Source: Terriglobia bacterium (GTDB taxonomy: Bacteria; Acidobacteriota; Terriglobia; UBA7540). From it: a stretch of 64,000 nucleotides of DNA. Within the stretch, counting starts at the first letter, position 1; every line of letters starts with the position of its first letter. Below, in pieces: positions 1 through 8,676 of the stretch. A program made the position numbers and the translations under genes. The stretch is from assembly GCA_035712365.1 (NCBI GenBank), contig DASTAW010000040.1, forward strand, positions 62,001 through 126,000, in the 5' to 3' direction. The notes under the pieces are model-generated. The model was not told the origin of the DNA. It made no database searches and saw only the letters and a list, made by a program, of their open reading frames with translations.

Positions 1-2288
1 CCGCGGGCCCTTACGCGCTGGAGGCGAGTATTGGAGGATTCAAACCGTTCACGCGAAAAATCACCATCGCGGCAGGCCAAACCCTCAGCGAAGACATCCA
101 AATGCAGCTCCAGGAACTCAAGCAGAACATCGAGGTGAGAGAATCCGCGCCCATCGTTTCGACCCAGGGGACCAGCCCCGCGGCCCAGACTTTACAAACG
201 AAGCAGCTTCTCACCATTCCTGTGGTCCGGCAGGAATTCAAACAGGAATTGCCGGTCACCCCTGGAGTTCTTCAAGTGCAGAGCGGAAAGCTCTTCATCA
301 AGGGCGTGCCGGAGAGCCAGAGCATGCTCCTTCTGGACTCTGCGCAGGCGGTTGACCCGGTTACGGGGACGTATTCCATTGATGTGCCGATCGACGCCAT
401 CCAGAGCCTTGATGTCTTCAAAGCGCCTTTTGGCGCGCAGTATGGAGGGTTCGTCGGTGGCATGACCGACATCGGACTGAAGCCTCCGCCAAACCAATGG
501 CGCCTCAGCATGCACGACCTGAATCCCAGCGTGCGGGGCAAGGAAGGCCATCTTGTCGGCTTTGCCAAGGCCACGCCTCGCATCGGTTTTGGCGGTCCCT
601 TGTGGAAAGACAAGATTAATTTCGCTGAGTCATTTATGTATGAAATGCGAAAGCCGGACGTGCGCGGCCTCGCATGGCCCAACGACTCGCAAAAGATCCA
701 GGGTTATAACTCGATTTCGCAATTTCAGTTTCTTTTGTCTCAGAGGCACTTTGCAAACCTTACCGTCAACCTCTTCCCCCGGCGTTTTCAATGGGCCGAT
801 CTCAACGTCCTGGTCCCTCGTCCCGCGACGGCGGACACCGGCCAGAAAGGCTACTCCATCGACGGCAGCGACACCTACCAGTTCAACTCGGGAGACATTC
901 TGCACACGATCTTCAAATTCACCCGCATGGAGACTTACGCGCACGGGCACGGTCCGGAGGATATGCTGCTCACTCCCCTGGGTATTGGCGGCAATTATTT
1001 CAATACCTGGGCCAGGAACAGCCATCAGGAGGAAGGGCTGGCCCTCCTCAACCTGGCCGCCAAACAGTGGGCAGGCAGCCATGAAATATTGTTCGGCTCC
1101 GACGTCATCCACCGCGACTTGACGGGCAGCACCCAATCACACCCGGTGCAGATTCTCCGGAACGACGGGTCCTCAGCAGAACGGATTGACTTCAGCGGGC
1201 TGGGAAATCTGAGCGCCAGTGACACCTCTGTCGCCACTTTCGCCCAGGACCATTGGATCTTCAACAATCGCCTGGCGGCGACTCTCGGGCTACGCTACTA
1301 TGGCGAGACCAACGGAAACCCGGTAAATTTCGCGCCGCGCCTGGGCGTGGTTTATGCCCTTGACCAATCGGCCAGAACCGTTTTCCAGGGTGGCGTCGGA
1401 ATGTTTTATGACCGCACGCCGCTGCTTTCCGCCGATTTCAGCGACAATCCCACGCGCATTGTCACGCCGCTCGACTTCGCGGGATCTCCCCTGAGTCCCT
1501 CCGTGGCCTTCCGTAATGAATGTGCCCGGATATCCTCCGGCAGTCCCGAAACTCTTCCCGACTGTTCGGACCTGGGGAGCACGCCGCGCAATCTGACCTG
1601 GCGGCTGCAACTGTCCCGGCGATTTACCAACAAGCTGACGGCGAAGGTCGGTACGCTCTACAGCCACACCAGCCGCCTGTTTGTCATCAACCCCGTCACG
1701 CAGCCGGATGGCGCTGGGACAATGCTGCTGTCGAATGGCGGAAGTTCCCGCTATCACGAGTACGAATTCACCGTGGACTACCGCGCCAGTGAAGACACCG
1801 AGCTCAGCATGTCTTATGTCCGCAGCCAAAGCCGCGGCGACCTGAACACCACGGACAACATCTTCGTGCCGTTTGAAGTCCCGGTCATTCGTCCCGACGT
1901 TTATGCCAACCAGCCATCTGATGTTCCCAACCGCCTGACAGGTTTTGGGATTTTCAAGCTTCCCTGGAAAATCACCTTGAGCCCTTCGGTCGATTTACAC
2001 TCGGGCTTTCCCTACTCCAATGTCGATGAACTCCAAAACTACGCTGGCGAACCTAACGGGCAGCGATATCCCATCTATTTTTCGTTCAACTGGCGGATCT
2101 ACAAAGATTTTCCGCTGCCGTTCCACATCCACCGCGGCCATACTTTCCGGTTTGGCATCTATTCCGTCAACACCACAAGCAGAAAAAATCCCACAGCAGT
2201 CTATAACAACATCACCTCGCCCATGTTCGGGCAATTTACCGGCTTCGACAAACGCATCAACGGAATCGTGATCGAGTTTACCCAATAG
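1..2288 (+). CDS. TonB-dependent receptor, Oar-like (5' end cut off by window)
   Basis: The reading frame is open from the first bases of the window, so the start lies upstream. The first residues (…PYALEASIGGFKPFTRKI…) look like the end of a carboxypeptidase-regulatory (CnaB-like) beta domain. Next comes a plug-like region with SLDVFKAPFGAQYGGFVGG, then a long beta-barrel rich in aromatic and alternating strands, ending …RINGIVIEFTQ. The family forms outer-membrane gated channels energised by TonB; acidobacterial members are usually guessed to take up sugars or peptides, but the substrate cannot be read here. About 760 residues are visible. No TonB, ExbB or ExbD gene is nearby. Family assignment is firm, substrate unknown. 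Confidence 0.85.
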   Translation, partial: AGPYALEASIGGFKPFTRKITIAAGQTLSEDIQMQLQELKQNIEVRESAPIVSTQGTSPAAQTLQTKQLLTIPVVRQEFKQELPVTPGVLQVQSGKLFIKGVPESQSMLLLDSAQAVDPVTGTYSIDVPIDAIQSLDVFKAPFGAQYGGFVGGMTDIGLKPPPNQWRLSMHDLNPSVRGKEGHLVGFAKATPRIGFGGPLWKDKINFAESFMYEMRKPDVRGLAWPNDSQKIQGYNSISQFQFLLSQRHFANLTVNLFPRRFQWADLNVLVPRPATADTGQKGYSIDGSDTYQFNSGDILHTIFKFTRMETYAHGHGPEDMLLTPLGIGGNYFNTWARNSHQEEGLALLNLAAKQWAGSHEILFGSDVIHRDLTGSTQSHPVQILRNDGSSAERIDFSGLGNLSASDTSVATFAQDHWIFNNRLAATLGLRYYGETNGNPVNFAPRLGVVYALDQSARTVFQGGVGMFYDRTPLLSADFSDNPTRIVTPLDFAGSPLSPSVAFRNECARISSGSPETLPDCSDLGSTPRNLTWRLQLSRRFTNKLTAKVGTLYSHTSRLFVINPVTQPDGAGTMLLSNGGSSRYHEYEFTVDYRASEDTELSMSYVRSQSRGDLNTTDNIFVPFEVPVIRPDVYANQPSDVPNRLTGFGIFKLPWKITLSPSVDLHSGFPYSNVDELQNYAGEPNGQRYPIYFSFNWRIYKDFPLPFHIHRGHTFRFGIYSVNTTSRKNPTAVYNNITSPMFGQFTGFDKRINGIVIEFTQ

Positions 2289-2527
2289 TCTGGGATCATC
2301 TCCCGGCCTGTAGCCAGTAGCTGATAGCGCAGATCGGCCTTCCCGCCAGAACAAGCCCTTGGCCTCAGAGATTTTTACCAGCCCGGCATCAAGATACAAG
2401 CGCATACGTTCCCGGGTCTGGAATGTATGCGCAGCAGGGGATTGCCTCTAAGTCAATTGATGTAAGGAAAGAAGGGCCGCATACATCGCAAAGGGCGCGA
2501 CGTATGCGCCACCCGCGAGACTCTGCC

Positions 2528-3268
2528 CTACCCGGCTTTGCCCGGGGCTGCGGTAATCCTCTGAATGAATTGCTCAATCAGGGCCACGCGATGCGGAGGA
2601 GCGGAGCCTGCAATTCGACGCGCCTGTGAAAAGAGCATCCGGTCGGGAATTTTCGCCATGCCGGCCAGAGTGTCGGCAATAAACATCTGGGCCAGCCAGT
2701 CCCAGGCTTCAGAAAAACCACCAGCGTTCACGCGGTCTGCAAAGTCCGGGTCCGAAATGCCGAGTATTTCCCGCCACCGCCCCAGGACCTGCTGGCGGGC
2801 CTGCGCCGGGTCTTCGGAATAACCTGTCTTGTCAAGCGTGGCAGGAGTGGAACGGTTCAGGCGGTGGTTGACGTCACCGAGAATGAAACCACCCCAGACT
2901 TCCGGCAGATGGGGGACCAGTTCGCGAGGCAGCTTGAGTCCGGGATCGAACGCCGGGCAGGTGCATGACCACAGCAGGGCCATCAGGGCTTCGTCCACCA
3001 GCTCCGTTCGCACGGCAGTGGTGAGCCCGATGCCGGCTTGCTTCGGATTGCGTTTTTCCCTGAGGTACGGTTCGACGGGGCCGATGAGCTTCTTCTCCAC
3101 CTGCTGGCGCAGGAAGTCATAGGCGCACAGGGTCGTGGCGACGGTGCGCCGGCCGCGCTTGTCGAGCCGCGAAGCCTTATGCCAGAGCGGGTTCGAATAC
3201 CTGTCCAGGAGCCACACGGTTCTTCCCTGCTCTTCTGTCCGATGCTCCATCGGTAACATGGGATTCAC
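2528..3268 (-). CDS. hypothetical protein, 246 aa
   Basis: I do not recognise the family. The protein has no signal peptide or membrane segment. It is mixed alpha/beta with many Arg and Trp residues, a Cys pair in LLWSCTCPAFDPG (about residues 95-107), and a helical C-terminal third ending in IEQFIQRITAAPGKAG. Codon use matches the neighbours and the frame is open over 740 bases, so it is probably real. The start is uncertain: ATG codons exist at residues 1, 4 and 7, and the last (MEHRTEEQ) is also plausible. It lies on the opposite strand to the flanking TonB receptor genes. Confidence 0.55.
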   Translation of the reverse strand: MNPMLPMEHRTEEQGRTVWLLDRYSNPLWHKASRLDKRGRRTVATTLCAYDFLRQQVEKKLIGPVEPYLREKRNPKQAGIGLTTAVRTELVDEALMALLWSCTCPAFDPGLKLPRELVPHLPEVWGGFILGDVNHRLNRSTPATLDKTGYSEDPAQARQQVLGRWREILGISDPDFADRVNAGGFSEAWDWLAQMFIADTLAGMAKIPDRMLFSQARRIAGSAPPHRVALIEQFIQRITAAPGKAG

Positions 3269-3283
3269 CCGCGCTGGAGCGGC

Positions 3284-3346
3284 GTGGCACAGGCGCTCTC
3301 GCCTGTGTTTTTATCCCGTTTCCACAGCCAGGAGTGGCTGTGCTAC
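3284..3346. repeat. Palindromic REP-like element (GTGGCAC/GTAGCAC type)
   Basis: Two hairpins in tandem (cacaggcg…cgcctgtg and cacagccaggagtggctgtg) bounded by gtggcac and gtgctac. Near-identical copies occur at 15820-15883 and, in related form, at 34974-35051, always between genes. Architecture fits REP/BIME elements mobilised by Y1 (RAYT) transposases; a RAYT remnant lies at 35065. Confidence 0.8.
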
Positions 3347-3416
3347 TTTTTTGCAAATCGGCTGCGTGGCGGGATCAAAATCGTCTGCAGGGGCGGCGGC
3401 GGATGCGTTGGGCAGC

Positions 3417-3444
3417 GTAAAAAGGGCGCCTTTTGCAGGCGCCC
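3417..3444 (-). terminator. Intrinsic terminator of the 3492-3866 gene
   Basis: On the minus strand a perfect 7-bp stem (gggcgcc / ggcgccc, loop tgcaaaa) is followed by five T residues. It lies 47 bases past the stop codon of the upstream minus-strand gene. Confidence 0.8.
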
Positions 3445-3491
3445 CGTCACATTCTCCCGGAGGAGTAATGTCAGCTTACGGATAAATCTCG

Positions 3492-3866
3492 TTACCAGAT
3501 CGCCCGCCACGCGGACCTGGCTCCGTGGGCCACCGTGTGCGGAGCGCGCTTGGCGCCGTAGTAGACGAAGGCGCCGCCATCCTTGGCCCCATTGGTCGTG
3601 GCCTCACCCGCATGGGCCAGCGTTCGCTTGACGGAATGGCCTGCTCTGGCAGTGGCCGGCACGGCGTCAGTCTGGAACTTGTTGACCGCTGCCTGGCCGC
3701 CCGAAGCCGTTGCAGACGCTGCGGCCGTCGTCCCTCTCGCTACCATCTTTCCGGCGTAACGTAAGGCGCCGGCGCGGGCCGTGGGCACAGTCCACGCAAG
3801 GGTGGCGGCGGCAAGCGCCAGCATTCCGGCCTTAAGACAAACACGTGAAATCCGATTCAACGACAT
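3492..3866 (-). CDS. small secreted Ala-rich protein
   Basis: A 124-residue protein with a clear Sec signal peptide (basic MSLNRISRVCLKAG, then LALAAATLAW, cleavage likely after PTARA). The mature part is Ala/Gly/Thr-rich with scattered Lys/Arg and His and no catalytic motif I recognise. The start is supported by position of the signal peptide. A strong intrinsic terminator follows at 3417-3444, so it is probably transcribed alone. Function unknown; an export destination is the only safe inference. Confidence 0.6.
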   Translation of the reverse strand: MSLNRISRVCLKAGMLALAAATLAWTVPTARAGALRYAGKMVARGTTAAASATASGGQAAVNKFQTDAVPATARAGHSVKRTLAHAGEATTNGAKDGGAFVYYGAKRAPHTVAHGARSAWRAIW

Positions 3867-4336
3867 ATTTTCCCTTCACCTCAATCAATTGTTTTTCGAG
3901 CAACCTTCCCCGCCCCGCGCACAGATAATGCCCAATCATATCATTACTGGCAATCGGCTGGTTACAACTTATTGATTACCAAAACTTACAATACACCAGC
4001 AAGCCCCTCCGGAAGCCCCCGTCCCCAGGCAATACGACCGCCGTTCAGCGCCCCACGCGCACCTGACATCTTACATCTTATAGACGGTTTTCAACGCCGC
4101 GGGGTTGCCCCGGCGGCGCCGTGGATTGGAGACTCAGCGGCTGCGAAATTTACCTGCTCCCAGTATAACGGAAGCAAAACAGGTGCATTGCGGGGAGTGA
4201 CTCAGATTGGCTTGTGGCACGGGCGTCTCGCTCCCGCCTGGGCGGGACCAGGATGGCCGTGCCACAATCTAGAAGCCGCCACTGCGTTGCCGGTCCGCTT
4301 GACAATCGCAGAAGAAATAGCATAGAGTCGAAGAGT
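3867..4336. other. Intergenic region, 470 bp
   Basis: No open frame here looks like a gene. It must hold the promoter of the minus-strand secreted protein. It contains one palindromic repeat (4214-4265) and locally AT-rich sequence around 3900-4000. Nothing else recognised. Confidence 0.6.
4214..4265. repeat. Palindromic REP-like element (GTGGCACGGGCG family)
   Basis: Bounded by gtggcac and gtgccac, with internal inverted repeats of GC-rich sequence. The same family occurs at 14148-14199 and 17414-17474 between genes, and inside both kinase genes (40605, 41004, 43631, 44030). Confidence 0.75.
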
Positions 4337-4423
4337 ATGTTGAAGGTAACTAACTTTATCCTCGCTTTTAGCCTTGTGGGCCTCACGGTCCGTGAAGCCG
4401 CTCTTTCCTGTTGTTGTTGCTGA
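4337..4423 (+). CDS. mini-ORF ending in four cysteines (candidate leader peptide)
   Basis: A 28-codon frame begins ATG at 4337 with a hydrophobic segment (FILAFSLVGL) and ends SCCCC followed directly by TGA; the Cys codons are TGT TGT TGT TGC. It lies 304 bases before the ATG of the TonB receptor on the same strand. Ribosome binding is weak (gaag upstream). Polycysteine upstream ORFs acting as cysteine-responsive attenuators are known from mycobacteria; that this one does the same is inference. The sequence downstream includes a 7-bp hairpin (4454-4474) and a C-rich tract (4571-4590). A chance ORF is possible. Confidence 0.4.
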   Translation: MLKVTNFILAFSLVGLTVREAALSCCCC

Positions 4424-4536
4424 TTTCCGTCATCCACCCATTTTGAATTCCAAGGGTTGTACCTTTGACAACCCAACGCAGCCGTAAACCAGACCCGATC
4501 GAAACCGTCTTCCAGGGTGAGGACGAGGCTTCAGCG

Positions 4537-4602
4537 ATGGGCCATTTTGATTTTCCAACGTTGGCATTGCCCTCCCCGCAGCTCCCCCTGCGCTGTTGTT
4601 GA
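4537..4602 (+). CDS. second mini-ORF ending Arg-Cys-Cys (tentative)
   Basis: A 21-codon frame with ATG at 4537 and the C-terminal tail LPLRCC followed by TGA, lying between the SCCCC mini-ORF and the TonB receptor gene. No good ribosome binding site. It is listed only because a second Cys-terminated frame in the same leader is unexpected; a chance reading frame is quite possible. Confidence 0.15.
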   Translation: MGHFDFPTLALPSPQLPLRCC

Positions 4603-4727
4603 CCTCTGCTCCGCATGCCCGTGGCGCGCGGCAGTTGATGTCCTGCCCCGCCGCAACCCAATCAGAAAAACCCATTAGAGCGAAGGTGGTAAGCAACCCT
4701 GCGCGTGATTTTGAAAGGAGTTGACTC

Positions 4728-7700
4728 ATGAGACCTCTTGGGACCCTTCAACGGCTGGAGAAAATGCCCAGGCCGGCGCTGGCTTTCGTGCTCGCGATCC
4801 TGTTCGCCGCGGCTCCTGCTGCATGGGCGCAAAGTGAAGCCGCAATCACCGGTGTCGTAACCGATACAACTGGAGGCGTGGTCCCGGACGCCAGCATCAC
4901 GGTCATCAATTCAGAAACGGGCGCCCGGCGGACCATTCTTACCGACGCTGCCGGCCGCTATGAAGCTCCATTGCTCCCGGCGGGAATTTACCAAATTTCC
5001 GCGAGCAGGCAGGGGTTCGATCGGGCATCGCTTACGCTGACACTTGTGGTTGGACAGCGCGCGGAGGCAAATTTAAAGCTCTCCGTCGCCGCTGGCCATC
5101 AGGCGGTTGATGTTCAGGATACTCCCGCTACAACCCAGGTGACCACGGCCGATGCCTCCGGAGTTGTCAGCAGGCAGCAAGTAAGAGAGTTGCCGTTGAA
5201 CGGCCGCAGCTACGATCAATTGATCACCCTGAACCCTGGCGTCGTGAATTACACCTCACAGCGCGCCGGCGGCATCGGGACGAACAATTCGGTGATCGGC
5301 AATATGTTCTCGGCATCGGGACGGCGGCCGCAGGAGAACCTCTACCTCCTGAATGGGATTGAATTTACCAGCGCATCGGAAATCAACAACACGCCGGGCG
5401 GAGCCAGCGGCCAACTGCTGGGCGTCGATGCCGTGCGCGAGTTTTCTGTGGTGAAAGACGATTATGGCGCCGAATTCGGCAAGCGGCCGGGGGCGCAAAT
5501 CAACATCGTGACGGCTTCCGGCACGGACCAACTCCACGGCAACGCTTACGAGTTTCTGCGCAACAGCGCACTGGACGCGAGAAATTTCTTCGATCATGGA
5601 GGGGTTGCGCCTTTCCAGCGCAACGTTTTCGGCGGCTCTCTGGGCGGGCCCGTCAGCAAGGACCGGACCTTCCTGTTTGGGAATTACGAAGGCTACCGGC
5701 AGCACCTTCGCCTTAGTAATGTGGCGTTTGTTCCAGATGATGCCTCGCGGGCCAGCGCCGCGCCCAGTGTCCAGCCGTTCCTTGCCCTGTGGCCGGCGGC
5801 CAACGGGCCCGAATTGTTGACCTCAACCGGCGGACCCAGCGGCATCGCGCAGGCCTTCAGCAATCCGCTGCAGGCGATTCGAGAAGATTTCGGGACCGTC
5901 AGGCTCGATCACACGTTTTCAGAAAAGGACACGCTTACCGGCGTCTTTACCATCGACGACAGCGTGGCCAACACGCCAACGGCAAATCCCCTGAGCTTTG
6001 TGGATATAACATTGCGGGAGCAGGTGGCCAGCCTGAGCGAAACGCGCGTGTTCTCACCCAACGTTCTGAACCGGGCGACCTTCGGCTTTTCCCGCGGCGC
6101 ATACTATTACACGGGGCGGTCGCTGGTGGACCTGCCGGGATTTGTCGAGGGCCGGCCGATTGGCGCGGTGGTGATCGGCGGTAGCACGGCAAACAATGCG
6201 GCCACGCAGATCGCCGCAGCCGGAACCAGCGGCAGCAGCAATCTTACGGCGGTGCGAAATCTGTTCACCGCGGAAGACCAGGTCGCCATTACCCACGGCA
6301 TCCACCTTTTCAAGTTCGGCGTCTGGGCCCAGCGGATCCAGGCCAACGACAATCTCGCGCAGAACCAGTACGGCCAGGCGACCTTCTCAAATCTTCAGGC
6401 GTTCCTTGATGGCGCGGTATCCGCGTTTACGGTCACGCCATCGTCAACGCTGCTCGGCTGGCGTTCATTCGAGGGCGCCTTTTATGCAGAAGATGTGCTG
6501 AAGCCCAAACCCTCGCTCGAACTGCGGCTGGGATTCAGGGCCGAGTCCACGGACGGCTGGAATGAGGCCCACGGCCGTGCCGCCAACTATCGATTCAATT
6601 CAGCGGGCGTTATTGACACGCAGCCCACCCTAGGCCGCTCCGCCCTCACCGTCAATAACGCAAAGTTTCTCCCCTCGCCGCGCCTCGGGGTCGCGTGGTC
6701 GCCGTTTGCCTCCAGGAAGACGGTGGTCCGCGCGGGCTTTGGCCTTTACTACTCGCTGCTCGACAATCTTAGCTATCGCCTCGACAATCTCGGTCCTTAC
6801 AACCAGTCGCTGGTGATCAAGGGCGCCGCGATTTCGAGCATCCGCATCGCCCCGGACGCGCCGCCTCCATCAAATTCGGTGGTCCCGCCGAGCGGCGTGC
6901 AGCCGAGTATCGAGACCCCGACCGTGGAGTCTTACACGTTAACGATCGAGCAGCAGCTTTCCGCGAACACCTCTCTGAGCGTGGGCTATGTCGGCTCGCA
7001 TGCCTACCACGAACTGCTCAGCGTCGATGCCAACGTGCCGGTGCCCACGATCTGCCCGGCCTCGCCATGCCCGGCCGGCTATCCGGCGGGAACCTGGTAC
7101 AATCCGCCCGGCGCGCCGCTTGCCAATCCCGACGTGGGCGCTACAACGACGTGGTTCTCGGAGGGCGTCAGCTCCTATAACGCTTTGGAGGTGGACTTCA
7201 GCCGGCGCTTCAGCCGCGGACTGCAATTTCGAGGTGTTTATACTTTTGCAAAGGCTCTCGACAACGGTGATACCTTGAATACAACTCTTGCCACCAATTC
7301 ACCAGCCTACGTCAGCAATCCGCTCCTTCCGGCTTCCGACTACGGCAGGGCATCATTCGATGTGCGGCATTCTGCCGTCGTTAACGCCACCTGGGAACTT
7401 CCATTCACGTCTGGACAGACGGCCCAAGGGAGTTCCTGGCCGCGGCGCCTCCTCACCCATTGGCGGATCACCGGCATTGCAGCCTTGCAGTCGGGAATCC
7501 CCTTCACTCCCCAACTGTCGTACAATCCGTCGAACGACGGCGACACGCGCAATCCGGTGCGGCCGTCCTGGGACCCCAATTTTACGGGGCAGGTGATTCC
7601 GGGCAGCGCCAGCCGCTATTTTGATCCCAGCGCATTCATCCAGCCCTTGCCCGGCACCTACGGCAACGCGGGCCGGAATGTTTTGACGGGGCCCGGCATG

Positions 7701-7925
7701 GTTGAGACTGACGTGTCGCTGGCGAAGAGTTTCTCATTTGGAGAAAAACGGGAAGTGCAGCTTCGGGCTGACTTCTTCAACGTTTTGAACCACCCCAACC
7801 TGAATACTCCGAACCCGGTTGTGTTCACTTCGGCCACGGGGACGCCTTCGCCAACCGCCGGAGTGGTCACTTCAACGTCAACCAGTTCGCGGCAAATTCA
7901 GTTGGCCCTGAAGCTCTCGTGGTAG
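4728..7925 (+). CDS. TonB-dependent receptor, Oar-like, with carboxypeptidase-regulatory domain
   Basis: A 1065-residue outer-membrane receptor. Signal peptide at residues 1-34 (ends AAPAAWA). Carboxypeptidase-regulatory domain at about 38-120 (AITGVVTDTTGGVVPDASI, GRYEAPLLPAGIYQISA). Plug at about 145-260 with the family motif RELPLNGR. The remainder is a large beta-barrel ending in an aromatic residue (…LALKLSW), as expected for BAM-dependent insertion. Start at 4728 has a good RBS (aaaggag, 7 bases upstream). Upstream are the Cys-tailed mini-ORFs; 14 bases downstream begins tRNA-Cys, so the two may share a transcript. If the leader responds to cysteine, a sulfur-containing substrate would be a reasonable guess, but the barrel does not reveal it. 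Confidence 0.92.
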   Translation: MRPLGTLQRLEKMPRPALAFVLAILFAAAPAAWAQSEAAITGVVTDTTGGVVPDASITVINSETGARRTILTDAAGRYEAPLLPAGIYQISASRQGFDRASLTLTLVVGQRAEANLKLSVAAGHQAVDVQDTPATTQVTTADASGVVSRQQVRELPLNGRSYDQLITLNPGVVNYTSQRAGGIGTNNSVIGNMFSASGRRPQENLYLLNGIEFTSASEINNTPGGASGQLLGVDAVREFSVVKDDYGAEFGKRPGAQINIVTASGTDQLHGNAYEFLRNSALDARNFFDHGGVAPFQRNVFGGSLGGPVSKDRTFLFGNYEGYRQHLRLSNVAFVPDDASRASAAPSVQPFLALWPAANGPELLTSTGGPSGIAQAFSNPLQAIREDFGTVRLDHTFSEKDTLTGVFTIDDSVANTPTANPLSFVDITLREQVASLSETRVFSPNVLNRATFGFSRGAYYYTGRSLVDLPGFVEGRPIGAVVIGGSTANNAATQIAAAGTSGSSNLTAVRNLFTAEDQVAITHGIHLFKFGVWAQRIQANDNLAQNQYGQATFSNLQAFLDGAVSAFTVTPSSTLLGWRSFEGAFYAEDVLKPKPSLELRLGFRAESTDGWNEAHGRAANYRFNSAGVIDTQPTLGRSALTVNNAKFLPSPRLGVAWSPFASRKTVVRAGFGLYYSLLDNLSYRLDNLGPYNQSLVIKGAAISSIRIAPDAPPPSNSVVPPSGVQPSIETPTVESYTLTIEQQLSANTSLSVGYVGSHAYHELLSVDANVPVPTICPASPCPAGYPAGTWYNPPGAPLANPDVGATTTWFSEGVSSYNALEVDFSRRFSRGLQFRGVYTFAKALDNGDTLNTTLATNSPAYVSNPLLPASDYGRASFDVRHSAVVNATWELPFTSGQTAQGSSWPRRLLTHWRITGIAALQSGIPFTPQLSYNPSNDGDTRNPVRPSWDPNFTGQVIPGSASRYFDPSAFIQPLPGTYGNAGRNVLTGPGMVETDVSLAKSFSFGEKREVQLRADFFNVLNHPNLNTPNPVVFTSATGTPSPTAGVVTSTSTSSRQIQLALKLSW

Positions 7926-7939
7926 CTCGTGGCAGAGAA

Positions 7940-8013
7940 GGCGCGGTCGCCAAGTGGTAAGGCCAAGGTCTGCAAAACCTTGATCGGCGGTTCGATTCCG
8001 CCCCGCGCCTCCA
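7940..8013 (+). tRNA. tRNA-Cys (GCA)
   Basis: Full cloverleaf: acceptor ggcgcgg pairs with ccgcgcc; anticodon stem aaggt/acctt with loop ctgcaaa, anticodon GCA at 7972-7974; T stem ggcgg/ccgcc around ttcgatt. The discriminator base is T (U73), the key CysRS identity element, and CCA is encoded at 8011-8013. Only 14 bases separate it from the stop codon of the TonB receptor. Confidence 0.96.
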
Positions 8014-8112
8014 GCATCGCCGTCTGCCGTCCAATGACCGATGGAGTTTGAAATCTGGAATTTCTCCCGGTTATGAACCAACATAACAGGGTCCTCGCGC
8101 GTTTAACAAGAC

Positions 8113-8676
8113 ATGAACCAACAGTGCGCAGCCCCGGCGCTTCCGGTCATCGCAGATGCCGATCCCGCCGATCGGCTGGCGCGATTGTCCGATGCCCATT
8201 ACGACCGTCTCTACCGCCTGGCCAGACGGCTGGCGCCGAACGCCGATGATGCTCTGGATCTCGTCCAGGAGGCGTTTCTAAGGGCGGCCCGATGCCCAAA
8301 ATCAATCCCTCGAGGGGCGTCGAATGAAGAGGCGTGGCTCGTCCGCGTACTCATCAACATCCGCCGCGACCAGTGGCGAAGGGTATCGGTTCGCGCCCGG
8401 CATCAGGAAACCGCCTTGCAAGCTGGGCGGCACGACTCTAACACGAGGAACCCAGAACCAGCGCTGATTGCCAGGGCGGCTGTGTGGCAGGCGCTGGACG
8501 TCCTGCCTCCGCGGCGGCGCGCCATCGTCGTGATGCACGAACTTGAGGAATTGCCCGTCTCGAAAATTGCGTCCCTTCTTGGCATCAGCGCCATTACGGT
8601 CCGCTGGCATCTCGCCATGGGCAGGCGCGATCTGGCCCGCGCACTTAAAACTTCCGGAGGACTCACCCATGAATAA
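8113..8676 (+). CDS. ECF-type RNA polymerase sigma factor
   Basis: A 187-residue protein with sigma region 2 (about 25-90: HYDRLYRLARRLAPNADDA, LDLVQEAFLRA, WLVRVLINIRRDQWRR) and region 4 (about 125-180: LDVLPPRRRAIVVMHELEE, then the helix-turn-helix SKIASLLGISAITVRWHL). It directs RNA polymerase to a small regulon. The stop overlaps the ATG of the next gene by 8 bases, so the two are translationally coupled and the downstream membrane protein is probably its regulator. ATG at 8113 keeps region 2 complete; the RBS is poor. Confidence 0.9.
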   Translation: MNQQCAAPALPVIADADPADRLARLSDAHYDRLYRLARRLAPNADDALDLVQEAFLRAARCPKSIPRGASNEEAWLVRVLINIRRDQWRRVSVRARHQETALQAGRHDSNTRNPEPALIARAAVWQALDVLPPRRRAIVVMHELEELPVSKIASLLGISAITVRWHLAMGRRDLARALKTSGGLTHE

